DNA from: Neonectria sp. B-13
Taxonomy: Eukaryota > Ascomycota > Sordariomycetes > Hypocreales > Nectriaceae
Assembly (NCBI GenBank): GCA_002682825.1
Contig: NOKP01000002.1
Location: 3,351,378 to 3,415,377 of the forward strand
Direction: 5' to 3'
DNA length: 64,000 bases
The number at the start of each line of letters is the position of its first letter. The first letter of the stretch is position 1. Positions 32,875-43,440 of the stretch are shown piece after piece. The translations under genes and the position numbers were made by a program. Below the pieces are notes generated by a model, which worked only from the letters and a program-made list of their open reading frames with translations, made no database searches and was not told where the DNA came from.

Positions 32875-34161
32875 TCAGATTAACCGACTCGTCATCTCCT
32901 GGACCAAATCATCCGCAAAGTCGCCCTGGCTGCGAAGCGCCACCCGAAACTCCTCGCAGTCCCTCGCGTGCTCGAGGATGCAGCAGAAAAACAGGACGAT
33001 CACTGTGCGAGCCAGATCCCCGTCGACGGTGTTTTCGTAGATGATATGGATGAGAGCAACGACGTCTGGGATGCGCTCGGAGAAGATGGAGAACTGGCCC
33101 AGGGTGCGGTGTAGGCGGTGCAGCGTCAGGGCCTTGAGGTCCTCGACGCCGTACTTGTCCGCGAGAACATAGAGGCGGGCGTGGCTGGAGAAGACCAGGC
33201 GGAAGGACTGGTTCGCGTCGACGTTGATTTGAGGCGTCCAGGCGACGTAGGCGTCAGGGCCCGCAGGATGGGGAATCTCGAGCTTGTCGAACCGGTGCAT
33301 GGTGTCGGCCTTCATGCTGTTGCGAGGGGTGCATCGCCAGTCGCCGGTCTCGACACGGCGGCGTTTCTGCGGGTAGCCTTGGCTGGGCATGCCTTCTCGG
33401 GCTCTTGCAGCGAGAGCTATGTCGCGGTGACACTCCCAGGTCCTCATGTAATCTGTGATGGAGTAGGGGAGTGGGAGGAAGCCAGGGCTAGATTGACCGT
33501 TGCTCAACGTGGACGAACCCTGAGAACCGGGTCCGGCGCCCTCGCCCCTATACTCAGGACCGAATTCGTAAGTAGGTTCGCTTTCAAGACCTTCGTCGCC
33601 TTCGTCATCGTCATCATCGTCGTCGTCGTCAACATCTTCGTCGCTCATTGACGTTGAGTCCGATAGGTCCTCGCTCTCGGAAGAGGAGATCTCGTCCTGC
33701 TCTTCGGTTAGGTCTACTGTGGCCGGCTCCAAGTCCAGCGAATTCTGCTGCTCCTGCTCAGCATCGGTGCAGCCGTTCTCTTTTTCGGGGATTTGCCGCG
33801 TGAGCACCTCGGCCTTGGCCTCGGCGTAGTCACACGAGTACGCATACTTTGCGAAGCGCACGAAGGTGTCGACATCCAAATCCGACCATTCAACGCGGCC
33901 CTGGCTCGCCTCCTTCATTCGACCATTGACGAGGGCGTTGAGAGCAGGCGACAGGTGTGCGATGAGGTCCTTGTGGACGTGGAACTCTTTGTGTTCCTCG
34001 CCGATGACAAAGAGGAAAGGCTTGGAAGCCAGGGACCTATATGGCCACAACACGGCAAGATCAGCAGGTAGCACAGGACGCACTCATGGGGTCGGTGTCA
34101 CGCACTCCTCGAAGCGATCATTATCGGCCTTTATGGCGGCGTCTGCGCGCGTAGGCGGCAT
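32875..34161 (-). CDS. BTB/POZ-domain protein, fungal type
   Basis: Two exons, 34106-34161 and 32875-34036, encode 405 residues beginning MPPTRADAAIKADNDRFEES. The N-terminal BTB/POZ fold is recognised from PFLFVIGEEHKEFHVHKDLI, then LSPALNALVNG, EWSDLDVDTFVRFAKYAY. A long acidic insert follows (an Asp run and ESEDLSDSTSMSDED), then a conserved second part (SFRLVFSSHARLYVLADKYG, EDLKALTLHRLH) that is the usual end of the BTB region in these fungal proteins, so the BTB is split by the insert. The typical role is protein dimerisation, sometimes as adaptor for CUL3 ligases; no partner is shown here. It converges on CVNH-like copy B, 218 bp between stops. Confidence 0.88.
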
Positions 34162-34887
34162 GAGGGACGGGGATAGCGCAGTTGGGAGCCAAATAGGCGC
34201 CCGGCCCTGCGGCTTGACAATGTCGTATCGGCTTCCACCAGCGGCGTCACCAGAGGAAAGCACAGCCCGAATTCGGACCTGAGGCCTGTTTCGTTGGAAG
34301 AGAGTGAGAAGAGAACCGTGAAGCTGGGATGTGGATGTGAAAGGCAAGTTTCACCAAGAATCAAGGCGAACGCGGCGGGAGGGCGAGGTTCGGTTCACTG
34401 GGGGTTCCATCCCTTGGGGGTTGTTTGCCGCCAGCCTTCACTGCACCCAGGGCGCTGAGGTCGCATGGATAGACTAGAATGCGGTGGAGTGCACCCACCC
34501 CCCCAAGGACCCTTCCCTTGTAACGATGGCGTCCTAGTGCCCATAAATGCCGCCCAACCGCCGTGTCGTTGTCCACTGAGCTTCACCCAGTGACACTGGG
34601 GTAGGCTTGGATCCGTCTTACTGGGCTGACACTGTACACTTTTACTGGCTGGTTTGCCGCGCACCTTTGAACCGATGTGCGGGTGCTGTGGGGCTAGTGG
34701 ATTTACGTCCCTGACGGGCTTGGCTACCTTGGTTCTTATTTTTAGTCAATTGAAGGGGAACTCAACACGAGAGTAGGTCAACTAAAAGAACACACCTTGG
34801 ATGGCTTCAGCTTTTTTAGTGCACCGAGACCATGTTACAAGATCATGTCTCCCACAGGCATCGACTGAATCCAAATGCCATTCTCAC
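34162..34887. other. Intergenic: BTB gene upstream region and TFIIIC-subunit 3' flank
   Basis: About 730 bp without a supported gene; short open frames only. Confidence 0.5.
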
Positions 34888-37344
34888 TCAAGCCACAAAC
34901 TTTCCCCCGCAGCCTCCACAGGCTTCGCCAGATGACTCAACTTTCGTCCCAGGGCCAAACTGTTCTTCCGCAATCCTCGACAGTTCTGACACTTTAAGGC
35001 ACCGCAGCTCACACACAGAGCAAATACGCGATATGTCAGGTCCTATAATCGCTAGGCCAGTCGAGGCACATCGAGCTGAGGGGCAGTTAGTAAAGAGGGC
35101 GAAAGAAAGAGTCGAGTAGGAGACTTACCAAACAAGTGTCCGTTCTTACAATTCACTTCGTAGCCCGCAGTCTGAAGGGTCGAATCGCAAAACACACATC
35201 TTTGCTTCGCAATCACCTCCTTGAACTGCTCCCGGAGTGGTGACTCGCGAACTTCTGCGCCGGCCTTGTTCTCAACAGTCGTCCCTGGCACTTCGGGGCC
35301 GCCTCCGTACATCCACTCCCAAAGCTGGCCTTCCGTTGTTAAGTCTGCTGCCGACATCGCTGCCGAGCTCTGCACGCTGTCTTGCTCCTCTGTTCGGCTT
35401 CGCCAACCGAAAATTAGCTTGGAATTAGCTCGGCGCTCTGGGTGTTGTGTGCTGTATTGGGACACGAGGACCGCCGTCGAGCCACCGCCTGGGGAAGCTG
35501 CCATACCCCAGATTCGGAACCTTGACTGGTGTACCTGCAACTTTGGCCCGTCTTCCTCCATTAGCTCATCTTCGGAGTCGTCTGAATCAGAATCTAAGCC
35601 CTCCAGGGCAGATGCCCGGGAAACGAGCCGCGTCGTAAGCTTCCCGATTTTCCCGGCCCATTGTGGCGGGTTCGAACCAGTATCAGGAAGGTTGGTCTGA
35701 TACCAGTCTTGGTTGCTTGCGGCCGCAGATAGTCTGACGAATGAGTAATGTGGGGTTGCAGTTTTGGTCGATTCGTCACGTCGGTGCATCACCAGCCCTG
35801 AAGAACAATGTTAGCTGGTGTTCGCAATCAATATCGTAAGTATCAAGCACCTGTGATCGGGTTTGTGGACGTATTTTCTCCTTCGTTGGAATATGTAGTT
35901 GAGCATTCCCAAGTATAGTGCGGCTCTTCGGGCTTCTTGGGCAGGTCAGAGAGCGAAACTTGGAACGGCTTCACATCAAAGGGGGTGCCGATGACTCCTT
36001 TGACCACCGGCTTATCATTTTCTAAACATATCTGCAACCCGTTAGCTATGTTTGGAAATTTGTTGCAAGCCCGACTTACGCTCTCCTCCCACTCAATGAA
36101 CGCATCAGTCGACAGGAATGTGCAAATGGTTGTCGTGTCCGCCTCTTCGACCTTCACCTGGGGGAGTTGACCCTTGGTCCAATTGTCCAGGATTGTAATT
36201 CGACGAAATCCGACGTGGTTCTTTGCCAAGTACCCTAGGATTGCTGTTCTTTTGCCCTTGCTAACGAACCAAGGACTCCATTTCAACGAAAAAGCGCTCC
36301 CATGTGGGACGAAATCGGGGTCCGTGATATCTGTAGCCTAAAGAAATCAGTGGCCATACAGCTAGCTCGTTTAGTTATAAACTCACATCCTCTTTTGTGT
36401 GTATTCCTCGCCCGTCAAATCGAGCGACTTCTTGGATGTCCCAGACGGACTCCTCAGATGTCGGCTCTGAAGGCTTCGGCCGAGAGAATAGCTGGACGCC
36501 CATGATCACAATCTCATCCGCATCGTTGCAATATGCAAGAAGGGCCCTCCCAGTAGAAACCTCTTTGGCCCACGAGAATGCTTGGATGCGTTCGTTCATG
36601 TTCCGATACCCTTCTTCTTCACTTGAATCTGGGAGTGGCAGCTGTGCTCCCAAGCCCCACAACGTCTTCCACGCCTTGAAGCCGCGCGTGCGCATGCCCG
36701 TTATCACAGTGGACTGTCGGTCAATGTGTTCCCCAAGCGCAATGATAGCTCCGTTTGTCGACATCGCCGTTAGGATAGGCCGCAGGTTGCATCCTAATCC
36801 GTTGGGCGACCACTCCAGCCGGACGATCTGGCAGACTGATGCTCCAGAGCTTGTGACGAGCCCGCTTCCAACGCCCGTGAACCAGTTCTCCTCAGTCATA
36901 CGGGGGGCTGCAACTCTGACGCCTGCAAAAGAACAGAGCTGTGCATTGATCGTTGGGTCAGGCCGGATCAAGCCTGATGCCCGCAACGATAGTGAGAATT
37001 GATGCTGTTCCTCCTCTGCAGCCTCATCGCGATCAGTGGATTTCGGATACTCCGGCAAGAAGATGTAGATGGTATCGTCGGTGGCGACGGCCAACTCGGC
37101 GTCGCAAGACCATGCAAGAGCATGGGTTGTAAGTGGACGCGACTTGAGATGGATGGTCTTGAGGGGACGCGTCTATGACACCGGGATCCATGTCAGTGGT
37201 TTCCGGAAGTCTTGAGAAGCAACTCAACCGTTATGAGAAGTCGAGAAAAATTGTTCGAGATCAAAGATGTGAAATACATTGCAAAGGGACGTTTAAGTAT
37301 TGGCTGCATGCTGGCGGATGCTGTCATACCTTGGATTTATCCAT
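34888..37344 (-). CDS. TFIIIC subunit, GTF3C4/Sfc9 type, with C-terminal zinc finger
   Basis: Six exons: 37330-37344 (15 nt), 36387-37172, 36080-36337, 35851-36031, 35129-35797 and 34888-35075, giving 698 residues. The start is MDKSK-TRPLKTIHLKSRPL. A beta-propeller-like N-terminus (LTTHALAWSCDAELAVATDD, LEWSPNGLGCNLRPIL, SLKWSPWFVSKGKR) matches the TFIIIC delta N-terminal domain. The last exon completes a zinc finger: CVFC, VNCKNGH, CASTGLAI, CSVCELRCL, CGGCGG. That combination is the mark of TFIIIC subunits related to human GTF3C4 and fission-yeast Sfc9. Role: binding of tRNA-gene promoters and recruitment of TFIIIB for RNA polymerase III in the nucleus. Without the last splice the protein would end before half of its zinc ligands. 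Confidence 0.9.
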
Positions 37345-38040
37345 GTTGAAAACTCAGTTGTTTTCTCAACCGCAAAAGAGTGTCACCGCCTAAGACGGAC
37401 GGGGTACATGTTGATAATCCGTACAGCTGATGGAATACGAACAGGAAAGCAATAGTGTGCCCTGGGCGAGGTTATATGAAGCTGGCGCGATGACAGTCAA
37501 AGATCGAAGCTCAGAAGCTGAGGAATTCCGCATCCTAAAGTGAGCTGTGCTGACTAAGGCACTAATACCTAGGTGAGTGTGAGTGAACGTGAGGTGCGCG
37601 TGTAGGAGTTTGGAACGCAAGAGCAGCTGAATTGGCATGTGCATTCAGAGTAATTTATTTCTCATAATCTTGTAAAACATATAGTCTATGTTGTGGGTAT
37701 ATAACTTGAAGATGGAAATGGCCATATTCATTGGTTCAAAGCCCCAGGTAGAAGCCCTTTGGAGTTCCCGTAGCTTTGCCTAGAGCTCCATCGTCTCGAC
37801 TTCCGCACCCAATTCGACCGAAGCTATTGGGTACCTTTTGTTGATAACGGCGGTGGTCTTCTTAAAAGCTAAGTATGCCGGTTATGCCATGCATTTGTTT
37901 ATCGCTCATTAAAGACCATGACATATTGCAGTATAATGATGCAATCGGGGCTCAAAGTGAGAAGCCAAACGCCTGTTGACTCCATCCGCGAAACGCCTTC
38001 TTTGTTCCGCGGAAATATGTGACCTTGAATATTGAACGAC
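37345..38040. other. Intergenic: TFIIIC-subunit upstream region and GPI8 3' flank
   Basis: About 700 bp, AT-richer than its surroundings in 37640-37930, with no supported coding sequence. Confidence 0.5.
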
Positions 38041-39259
38041 TCAGCCCTCTAGAAACGACCCCAGGCCCCAGAGCAGGGCACATCCAGCCAGAGCGGTAGC
38101 ACCAACAACCTTTTTCGTCCACCAGTTATCATCGGTAAGTGCCTTGGCCTTCTGAACCTTCTTAGGCGCCTCAGTTGGGACGCTTGCGGGAACGCTGGCG
38201 TGCCCCTTTCGAGATGCATCCTCTTCAGCCTCCTTCAGTCGTAAGAGAGCAATCTTCTTACTGAGCTCCAGTAGGTCTTCCTCGATAGTTAGGTTGTTCG
38301 TGCGGTCAACTTCCACATTCTGGATGTTGCCGAAGAAGTCGGTAATTAGGCGGCTACGAGCGGTGTCGGCACCGCCGGGGAAGAGGTCGTAGCGTACACC
38401 AGGGTTGGAGTGGATCTTCTCGTAGTCGTAGCTGTCAAACAAGTCGCCGACAGTCTTGGGGCTGTTTAGGTCCTTGACCTGGGTCTCAAGATACTCCAAG
38501 TTGTAGTATGTATAACGGTCGATGACCGCGACACCAACGTCATTATCGGCGTGGTGGGAGTAGGATGACTGATCGAGCTCCGAGGAGCCGGTGGCGAGGA
38601 TGTTGGGGGAATAGAGTCTGCTGTACATGGTGTTTGCTTGGCAGGTGTCAATCATGAATAAGATCTCGTGGTATCTGGTACTGGTTAGTACATGGATGGG
38701 TGCAAGGGAAGCGCAGGTTTACTCGCCTCTTCTTCTCCCACATCTGCTCAAAGGCATCCGCAAGATCAAATGCGCCAATCTCCTCAGCATCCTGGAACTT
38801 GAGAAATTCGTTTCCACCGTGACCAGTCATGTACACCAAGATATTGCTCCTGTCGTCGGTGAGTAGCCGCTTGCTCCTGGGCATTTCCGCACCAACACGG
38901 TCGGTCAACAAGCGAATGAAGTTCTCGACGGTCACCTCGTAGCCACGATAGTCGACCTCGATATTGTCGCCGTATAGATCAACGGCGCGATCGGAGTTGC
39001 TGTAGACGGTGCCGGGGAAGGCGTTGCGTGGGTTGCAAGCCATGTCGTCGGGGAGCATGAGAATAATCTGGGAGTCGGGGATGCCAAGTCGCTTGACGGT
39101 TCGGTACATGGAGAGGACATTGGCGAGATGACGGTAGTTGAACCAGAATCGCGAGGTGCAGACCAGGACGGCCCAGTTACTGGTGTGCTCAGCAACAGTG
39201 AGCGTTGCGAGCAGGGCCGCCACCACAAGGGCGTGGGATCGAAGGACGGAGAGATGCAT
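38041..39259 (-). CDS. gpi8: GPI-anchor transamidase catalytic subunit GPI8/PIG-K
   Basis: Two exons, 38727-39259 and 38041-38674, encode 388 residues. The only junction that restores the family sequence ([17 protein letters not shown]) uses a GC-AG intron, 38675-38726 (52 nt, donor GCGAGT, branch TACTAAC). A signal peptide ([20 protein letters not shown]) leads into the C13-family caspase-like fold: [29 protein letters not shown], then catalytic His147 in MTGHGG and Cys189 in IDTCQA, 42 residues apart as in yeast Gpi8. [20 protein letters not shown] is also diagnostic. A C-terminal hydrophobic segment ([19 protein letters not shown]) anchors it in the ER membrane. It cleaves the GPI signal and transfers the preformed anchor. 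I use the ATG at 39259, not the one further upstream, because it begins the signal peptide. Confidence 0.97.
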
Positions 39260-39824
39260 GGTGGGATGGAACAGAAAGGCGATGGCGATTGAAGGGAGCG
39301 TGGGTTCCTGCTGGATTGCTGGGAACAAGAGTTATAGCCCCGAGGCTATGGGCAACATGTCAAGTTGCTACCGTTGCGGCGGGATGCTGAGGTGAGTCCC
39401 TGAGAGGGCTGACAAATGTGGACAACGGTGATGATGGAGCAGGGGAATGGAATTGGCGTTGTTGTTAGTGAGCGCAGTACGGAGTTTCGGAGTACGTAGT
39501 CGTACGAATGGGGGATGCGCCACAGATGCATCGAACCCACTAGCCACATCCGCCCATGCCTGTGCCAGGCTGTCAACCCCCAACTGACGGTACCTAGCCA
39601 CATGTATGAGCTTCGGGTGACGACCTCCCGACGACCTCCAACACAACACAGCTCGCGACGCGTGCGACCATTTCTTGACTTGCGCTAGATTAGGCGCCGA
39701 GCCGACTACAAAGACCCCATACTTTGCACCTGCCCGCCGGGCTACCTCCAACTCGACGCGACGGAGGGCAAGCATGCGCCTTCTGCCCTGATTGTCCCCC
39801 CACCTCCTGGCCACTCTCGACATC
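39260..39824. promoter_or_regulatory. Divergent promoter region of gpi8 and sec5
   Basis: This 565-bp gap lies between two start codons on opposite strands. It must hold both promoters; I see no distinct motif to single out. Confidence 0.5.
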
Positions 39825-42800
39825 ATGGCCGAATACGAACGTACCATCCTCGACTTCTACCAGATCCCCACGGCCTTCCCCTATGAATGGCCGGCTGAGA
39901 AGGACCTTGAAGGTTCCGAAGACGAGGGCGAGAAAGATGGAATGAAGCTCAAGCGGAGGAAGTCCCGGTACCAGGCTTTGGAGAGAGCTGTTAGCGACCG
40001 GCGGAGCGTGATACCTGGGTCCGAAGCTGGCGCTGGAGGCGTTGGCAGCCTGGTGCAGAAGGATGAAGCCGATCCTTTGGGAAGCTCCGACAGCGTCGTG
40101 AGGACCTTGAAGCACCTCGGTCTGCCCGTCCAAGATGATTTGCGACTTCGTAGGTCCACGCGCGAGCTCCCATGAGCTACCGCCAAACTTACCTTTGTCC
40201 TTTAGGCAATCGATTTCTTCTCTCTTCGACAACCTTCTCGCCAGCACTTTTCCTGTCGCAAATGCATTCGAATGCTGATACACGAACCCTGGTTTCCGGC
40301 CTGGATGTCCTTTCACAATCGATTGACCAGAAGTCCGCGTCACTGAAGGTCCTAGTCGAGACCAACTTCGAGCGATTCGTCAAGGCCAAAGCCACTATTG
40401 ATAATGTTTACAAGGAAATGAAGTATCGTGGAGCTGAGCCGCCTACTGCCGGGCGTACCCATTCTCGCCATGCTAGTCGCGGCAGTTTCCGGAACAGTAT
40501 TGTTGGAACGGGCGTCAACCCTTTGACCTCGCCTGCGCCCGACACTCGTAAGAAGAACGCGCTTACCAAGGAGAGCGAGTACGGTGTGCTAGGTATCAAA
40601 GGCCCCCTGCTGGATGTCTCAGCAAAGGCGGAGGATGTCTGGGGCCCAGCCCTCGGAGGACGAGAGAAAGAGGAACATCTCAAGACAGTCTCCAATCACC
40701 TAACAAGATTCAAGGATTACTTTGAGCTGAGCACTGCATTGGCCGACAGTATCAAGCGCAAAGATTACGAGTCACTTGTTGAAGAGTTTGGCCGTGCCAG
40801 GAAGATCGCCGACGAGGCTCGCAGGCTGTCAGAGGACCTGGGAAACAATACTCCAACTGAGCCTCAACTCTATCAGCTAGTAATCGCAGGGCGGATGTGG
40901 CACGACGTGGACCATCAGATTCGGAATTTCAAGCGGGATGTCTGGAAGAGGCTGGTCAACCTGCACACCGTTTCCAAGTCAGAGACCATGAATGGACGTG
41001 CCCAGGACCAGCACACAGAGCTCATCAGCCTGCTTCTAGAGCTTGGAGCTGATGACAACCCCATTTGGGTCTGGCTCTTGAGCCGGTATGATTACCTCAA
41101 GGGCAAGATTCAAGCAAGTTCGGACCGCTCAAAGGTGGAAATTGAGGTACTTCGCCGGAGATTGGCAAACAGTGAGAAGCCTAGTCCTCATACGATAGCG
41201 AACCATCTTCGTTCTCTGGGTCGGCCAGTAATCGAAGGCAAACCATTGTCGACGGACTCACCAGATATCATCGAGTTATGGGAGAAGATGCTCTTGTTCT
41301 TGACCAACCTTCTGTCATCCCAAGGCATCCTCGGCGAGGTAGTAGATTTCTGGCAAATGGTCCAGAGCTTCATCGACGGGAAAGCACAAGCAAGCCTACC
41401 GACGGGCTATCGCGGAGAGTCACGACACCATCACGAACTCTCGCCGCAGAACATCAACGAGCTACGGAAGGGCGCAGTAGAGTTAGTGGATATGACGCGC
41501 GACCACGTCTATGCCTTCTTTACCGATCTACCACCAGAGGATATCTCGTTGCTCTTCTCGCCGATGCCCAACTCCCCTAACACACCAGCGACAGCAACAC
41601 CCATGTCTGGCAACCTGACACCAACGACGCGAGATCCTCGTTTCAACTTCGACCCCAACAACATGCCTTCACCAACACCTAAGAGGGGCGAGGCATGGGA
41701 AAAGCTTGCCTTCTGGCCTCCATGGTCAAACTCGATGAGCGGCGTCCATTATCTCTCCAAGATGCTGGCCCTGGTAGGGTCCGGAGCATCTGACTTGGCC
41801 AGTATTGGCCCTATTGCTTCAGGAGACAGCCAAGTCTTGGATCGCCTGAGAAGTCTTGTCGGCGCCTCTCGGGAGCGCTGTGTCACTGCTCTCTGCGCCG
41901 CGTGGAACCGCGATGCTGAGAACATCAAGTATGTCGAGGACTGGCAGCGATCGGTAGAGCTTGGCGACGTGACGAGGATGCCTGCCAGCTTCGCGGCCTT
42001 TGAGGGATCCCTGCTCTCAGGGATGCAGAAGATTCTCTACATACCCGATGCCATGTCCAAGCTGGGCGCAGGTGACATTGTTCTGCCTCCCCCGACCAAA
42101 CTGCTCCAGATGGTCCGAAGCCAATATGTCACTACTTTGTACAAGGCTTTGAGTGGCATGGTGGAGAATGCTGAGCGGTCTCTGAAGAAGGCCGATGACG
42201 ACTGGTCCATTGAAAGCGACAGCTCGCTTGCTATGGCTGCAACGCCTGTGGCGTCGGGCAAGGGAACGCTGGATGCTGGTGACAGAGTAAGTATCATGCT
42301 AACAATCTTGCTTGAGACAGAACTAACGTGTGTTTAGAACATCCGGATGCTCATGACCCTCAGCAACCTCCAGTCCCTGCGCTCGCAGGTGGTGCCCAGT
42401 CTCAACTCTCAGTTTGAAAATGCCTTCTCTGTCAAGTTGACGGATGAGTCTAAGACTATTCGAGACGTCCTCGGCCAGATCGATGCCCGCCTCTTCCAGT
42501 CTTACACCAAGCAATCGATTGAGAAGCTCCATGATATCATCCAAACCGGGCTCGCATCCTCCGACTGGGCGCCTGCTCAGGGCCACCGCGCCCGCACTGC
42601 GAAGCCCTACGTCTACGAGGCGCTCCTCTCCCTTGTCCTCGTCCACTCCCAGGTGTCCACGACGGCTCCGTCTCTCACCCCTCAGGTCCTTTCTTTCCTC
42701 CTCGAGCAGACATCCGTCCAGCTTCTCGAGGCCTTCCGCCGCCGGCCACGCTACTCCCTCGAGGCCCTCATGCAGGCCACTCTCGACGTCGAGTTCGTCG

Positions 42801-43045
42801 CCCAGACCCTCAGCCACTACACCACCGACCGCGCCTCGGAGCTTCAGGGCCAGATTTACCAGGAGCTCGATGGTCGCACAGACAATGAGGCCCGCGCTCG
42901 CCTGCAGAGCGAGTTGCCCGAGATGCGTAACGTACTCAAGCGCCTCCGCGACGCGAGCAAGAACGAGTTTGCCTGCTTCAAGAAGCCCAAGCGCCCCGGT
43001 CACGAGAGACCAAGTCGGAACAATAGCGGCATTTCAATCCCCTAG
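39825..43045 (+). CDS. sec5: Exocyst complex subunit SEC5
   Basis: Three exons, 39825-40149, 40206-42286 and 42338-43045, encode 1037 residues. The N-terminus MAEYERTILDFYQIPTAFP and the junction DLRLR-NRFLLSSTTFSPALFL restore the family sequence. The region LFLSQMHSNADTRTLVSGLD and SASLKVLVETNFERFVKAKA is the conserved N-terminal coiled-coil domain of Sec5, which pairs with Sec3/Sec6/Sec8. Long alpha-helical rods follow, interrupted by a Thr/Pro/Asn-rich loop (near nt 41570-41690). Role: tethering secretory vesicles to the plasma membrane at hyphal tips and septa. Length agrees with filamentous-fungal Sec5. Antisense and +1 open frames over the last exon are compositional shadows. Confidence 0.96.
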
Positions 43046-43440
43046 GCCGCTTCGTTTGTCGTGGATGAATATTGGGAGTGCTTTTTATGGGATGCTGAGC
43101 GCATGAAACCAGCATAGTCAACGAAATGACAAAGTCTTGTGGTTGAAGAAAGATAGGAGCAAATTTTAAGAGGGCCAAAAGTGTATGATTTATTTGAAGC
43201 CCCGTCATCCCCCCCTTTTTTTGTGAAGACCCTGAGGTATCTTACCCTCTACGTATAGACCGTAACGCCAGATTAAGAACCGTCCATCGCCTTTTCTTTT
43301 TCTTTCGTCATAATTCTGTCCTCTTTTCGTCAAGTTGGCCAGGCGGGTTGCCTTGAAAGGCCTAGTCATACATGTCATCGTAAAGTTATAAATTCGTGTG
43401 TTGTTTCCGTCGATTCATTAGCCATTAAAGTGGTGTGCGT
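43046..43440. terminator. Convergent 3' flanks of sec5 and the zinc-finger factor
   Basis: This 395-bp region lies between two facing stops, T-rich on the plus strand (CCCCCCTTTTTTTG near 43210, CTTTTCTTTTTCTTTC near 43290). It must contain both polyadenylation regions; the exact sites cannot be read. Confidence 0.4.

Noticed and set aside
35660..35680. GGTTCGAACC-like sequence resembling a tRNA T-arm
   Set aside because: It lies inside a TFIIIC-subunit exon and no acceptor or anticodon arm pairs around it.
39690..40343. 217-codon antisense frame over the start of sec5
   Set aside because: Overlaps the well-supported first exons of sec5 and shows no recognisable protein.
42323..43003. 226-codon antisense frame over the last sec5 exon
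   Set aside because: Shadow of strongly biased codon use in sec5, with no domain of its own.
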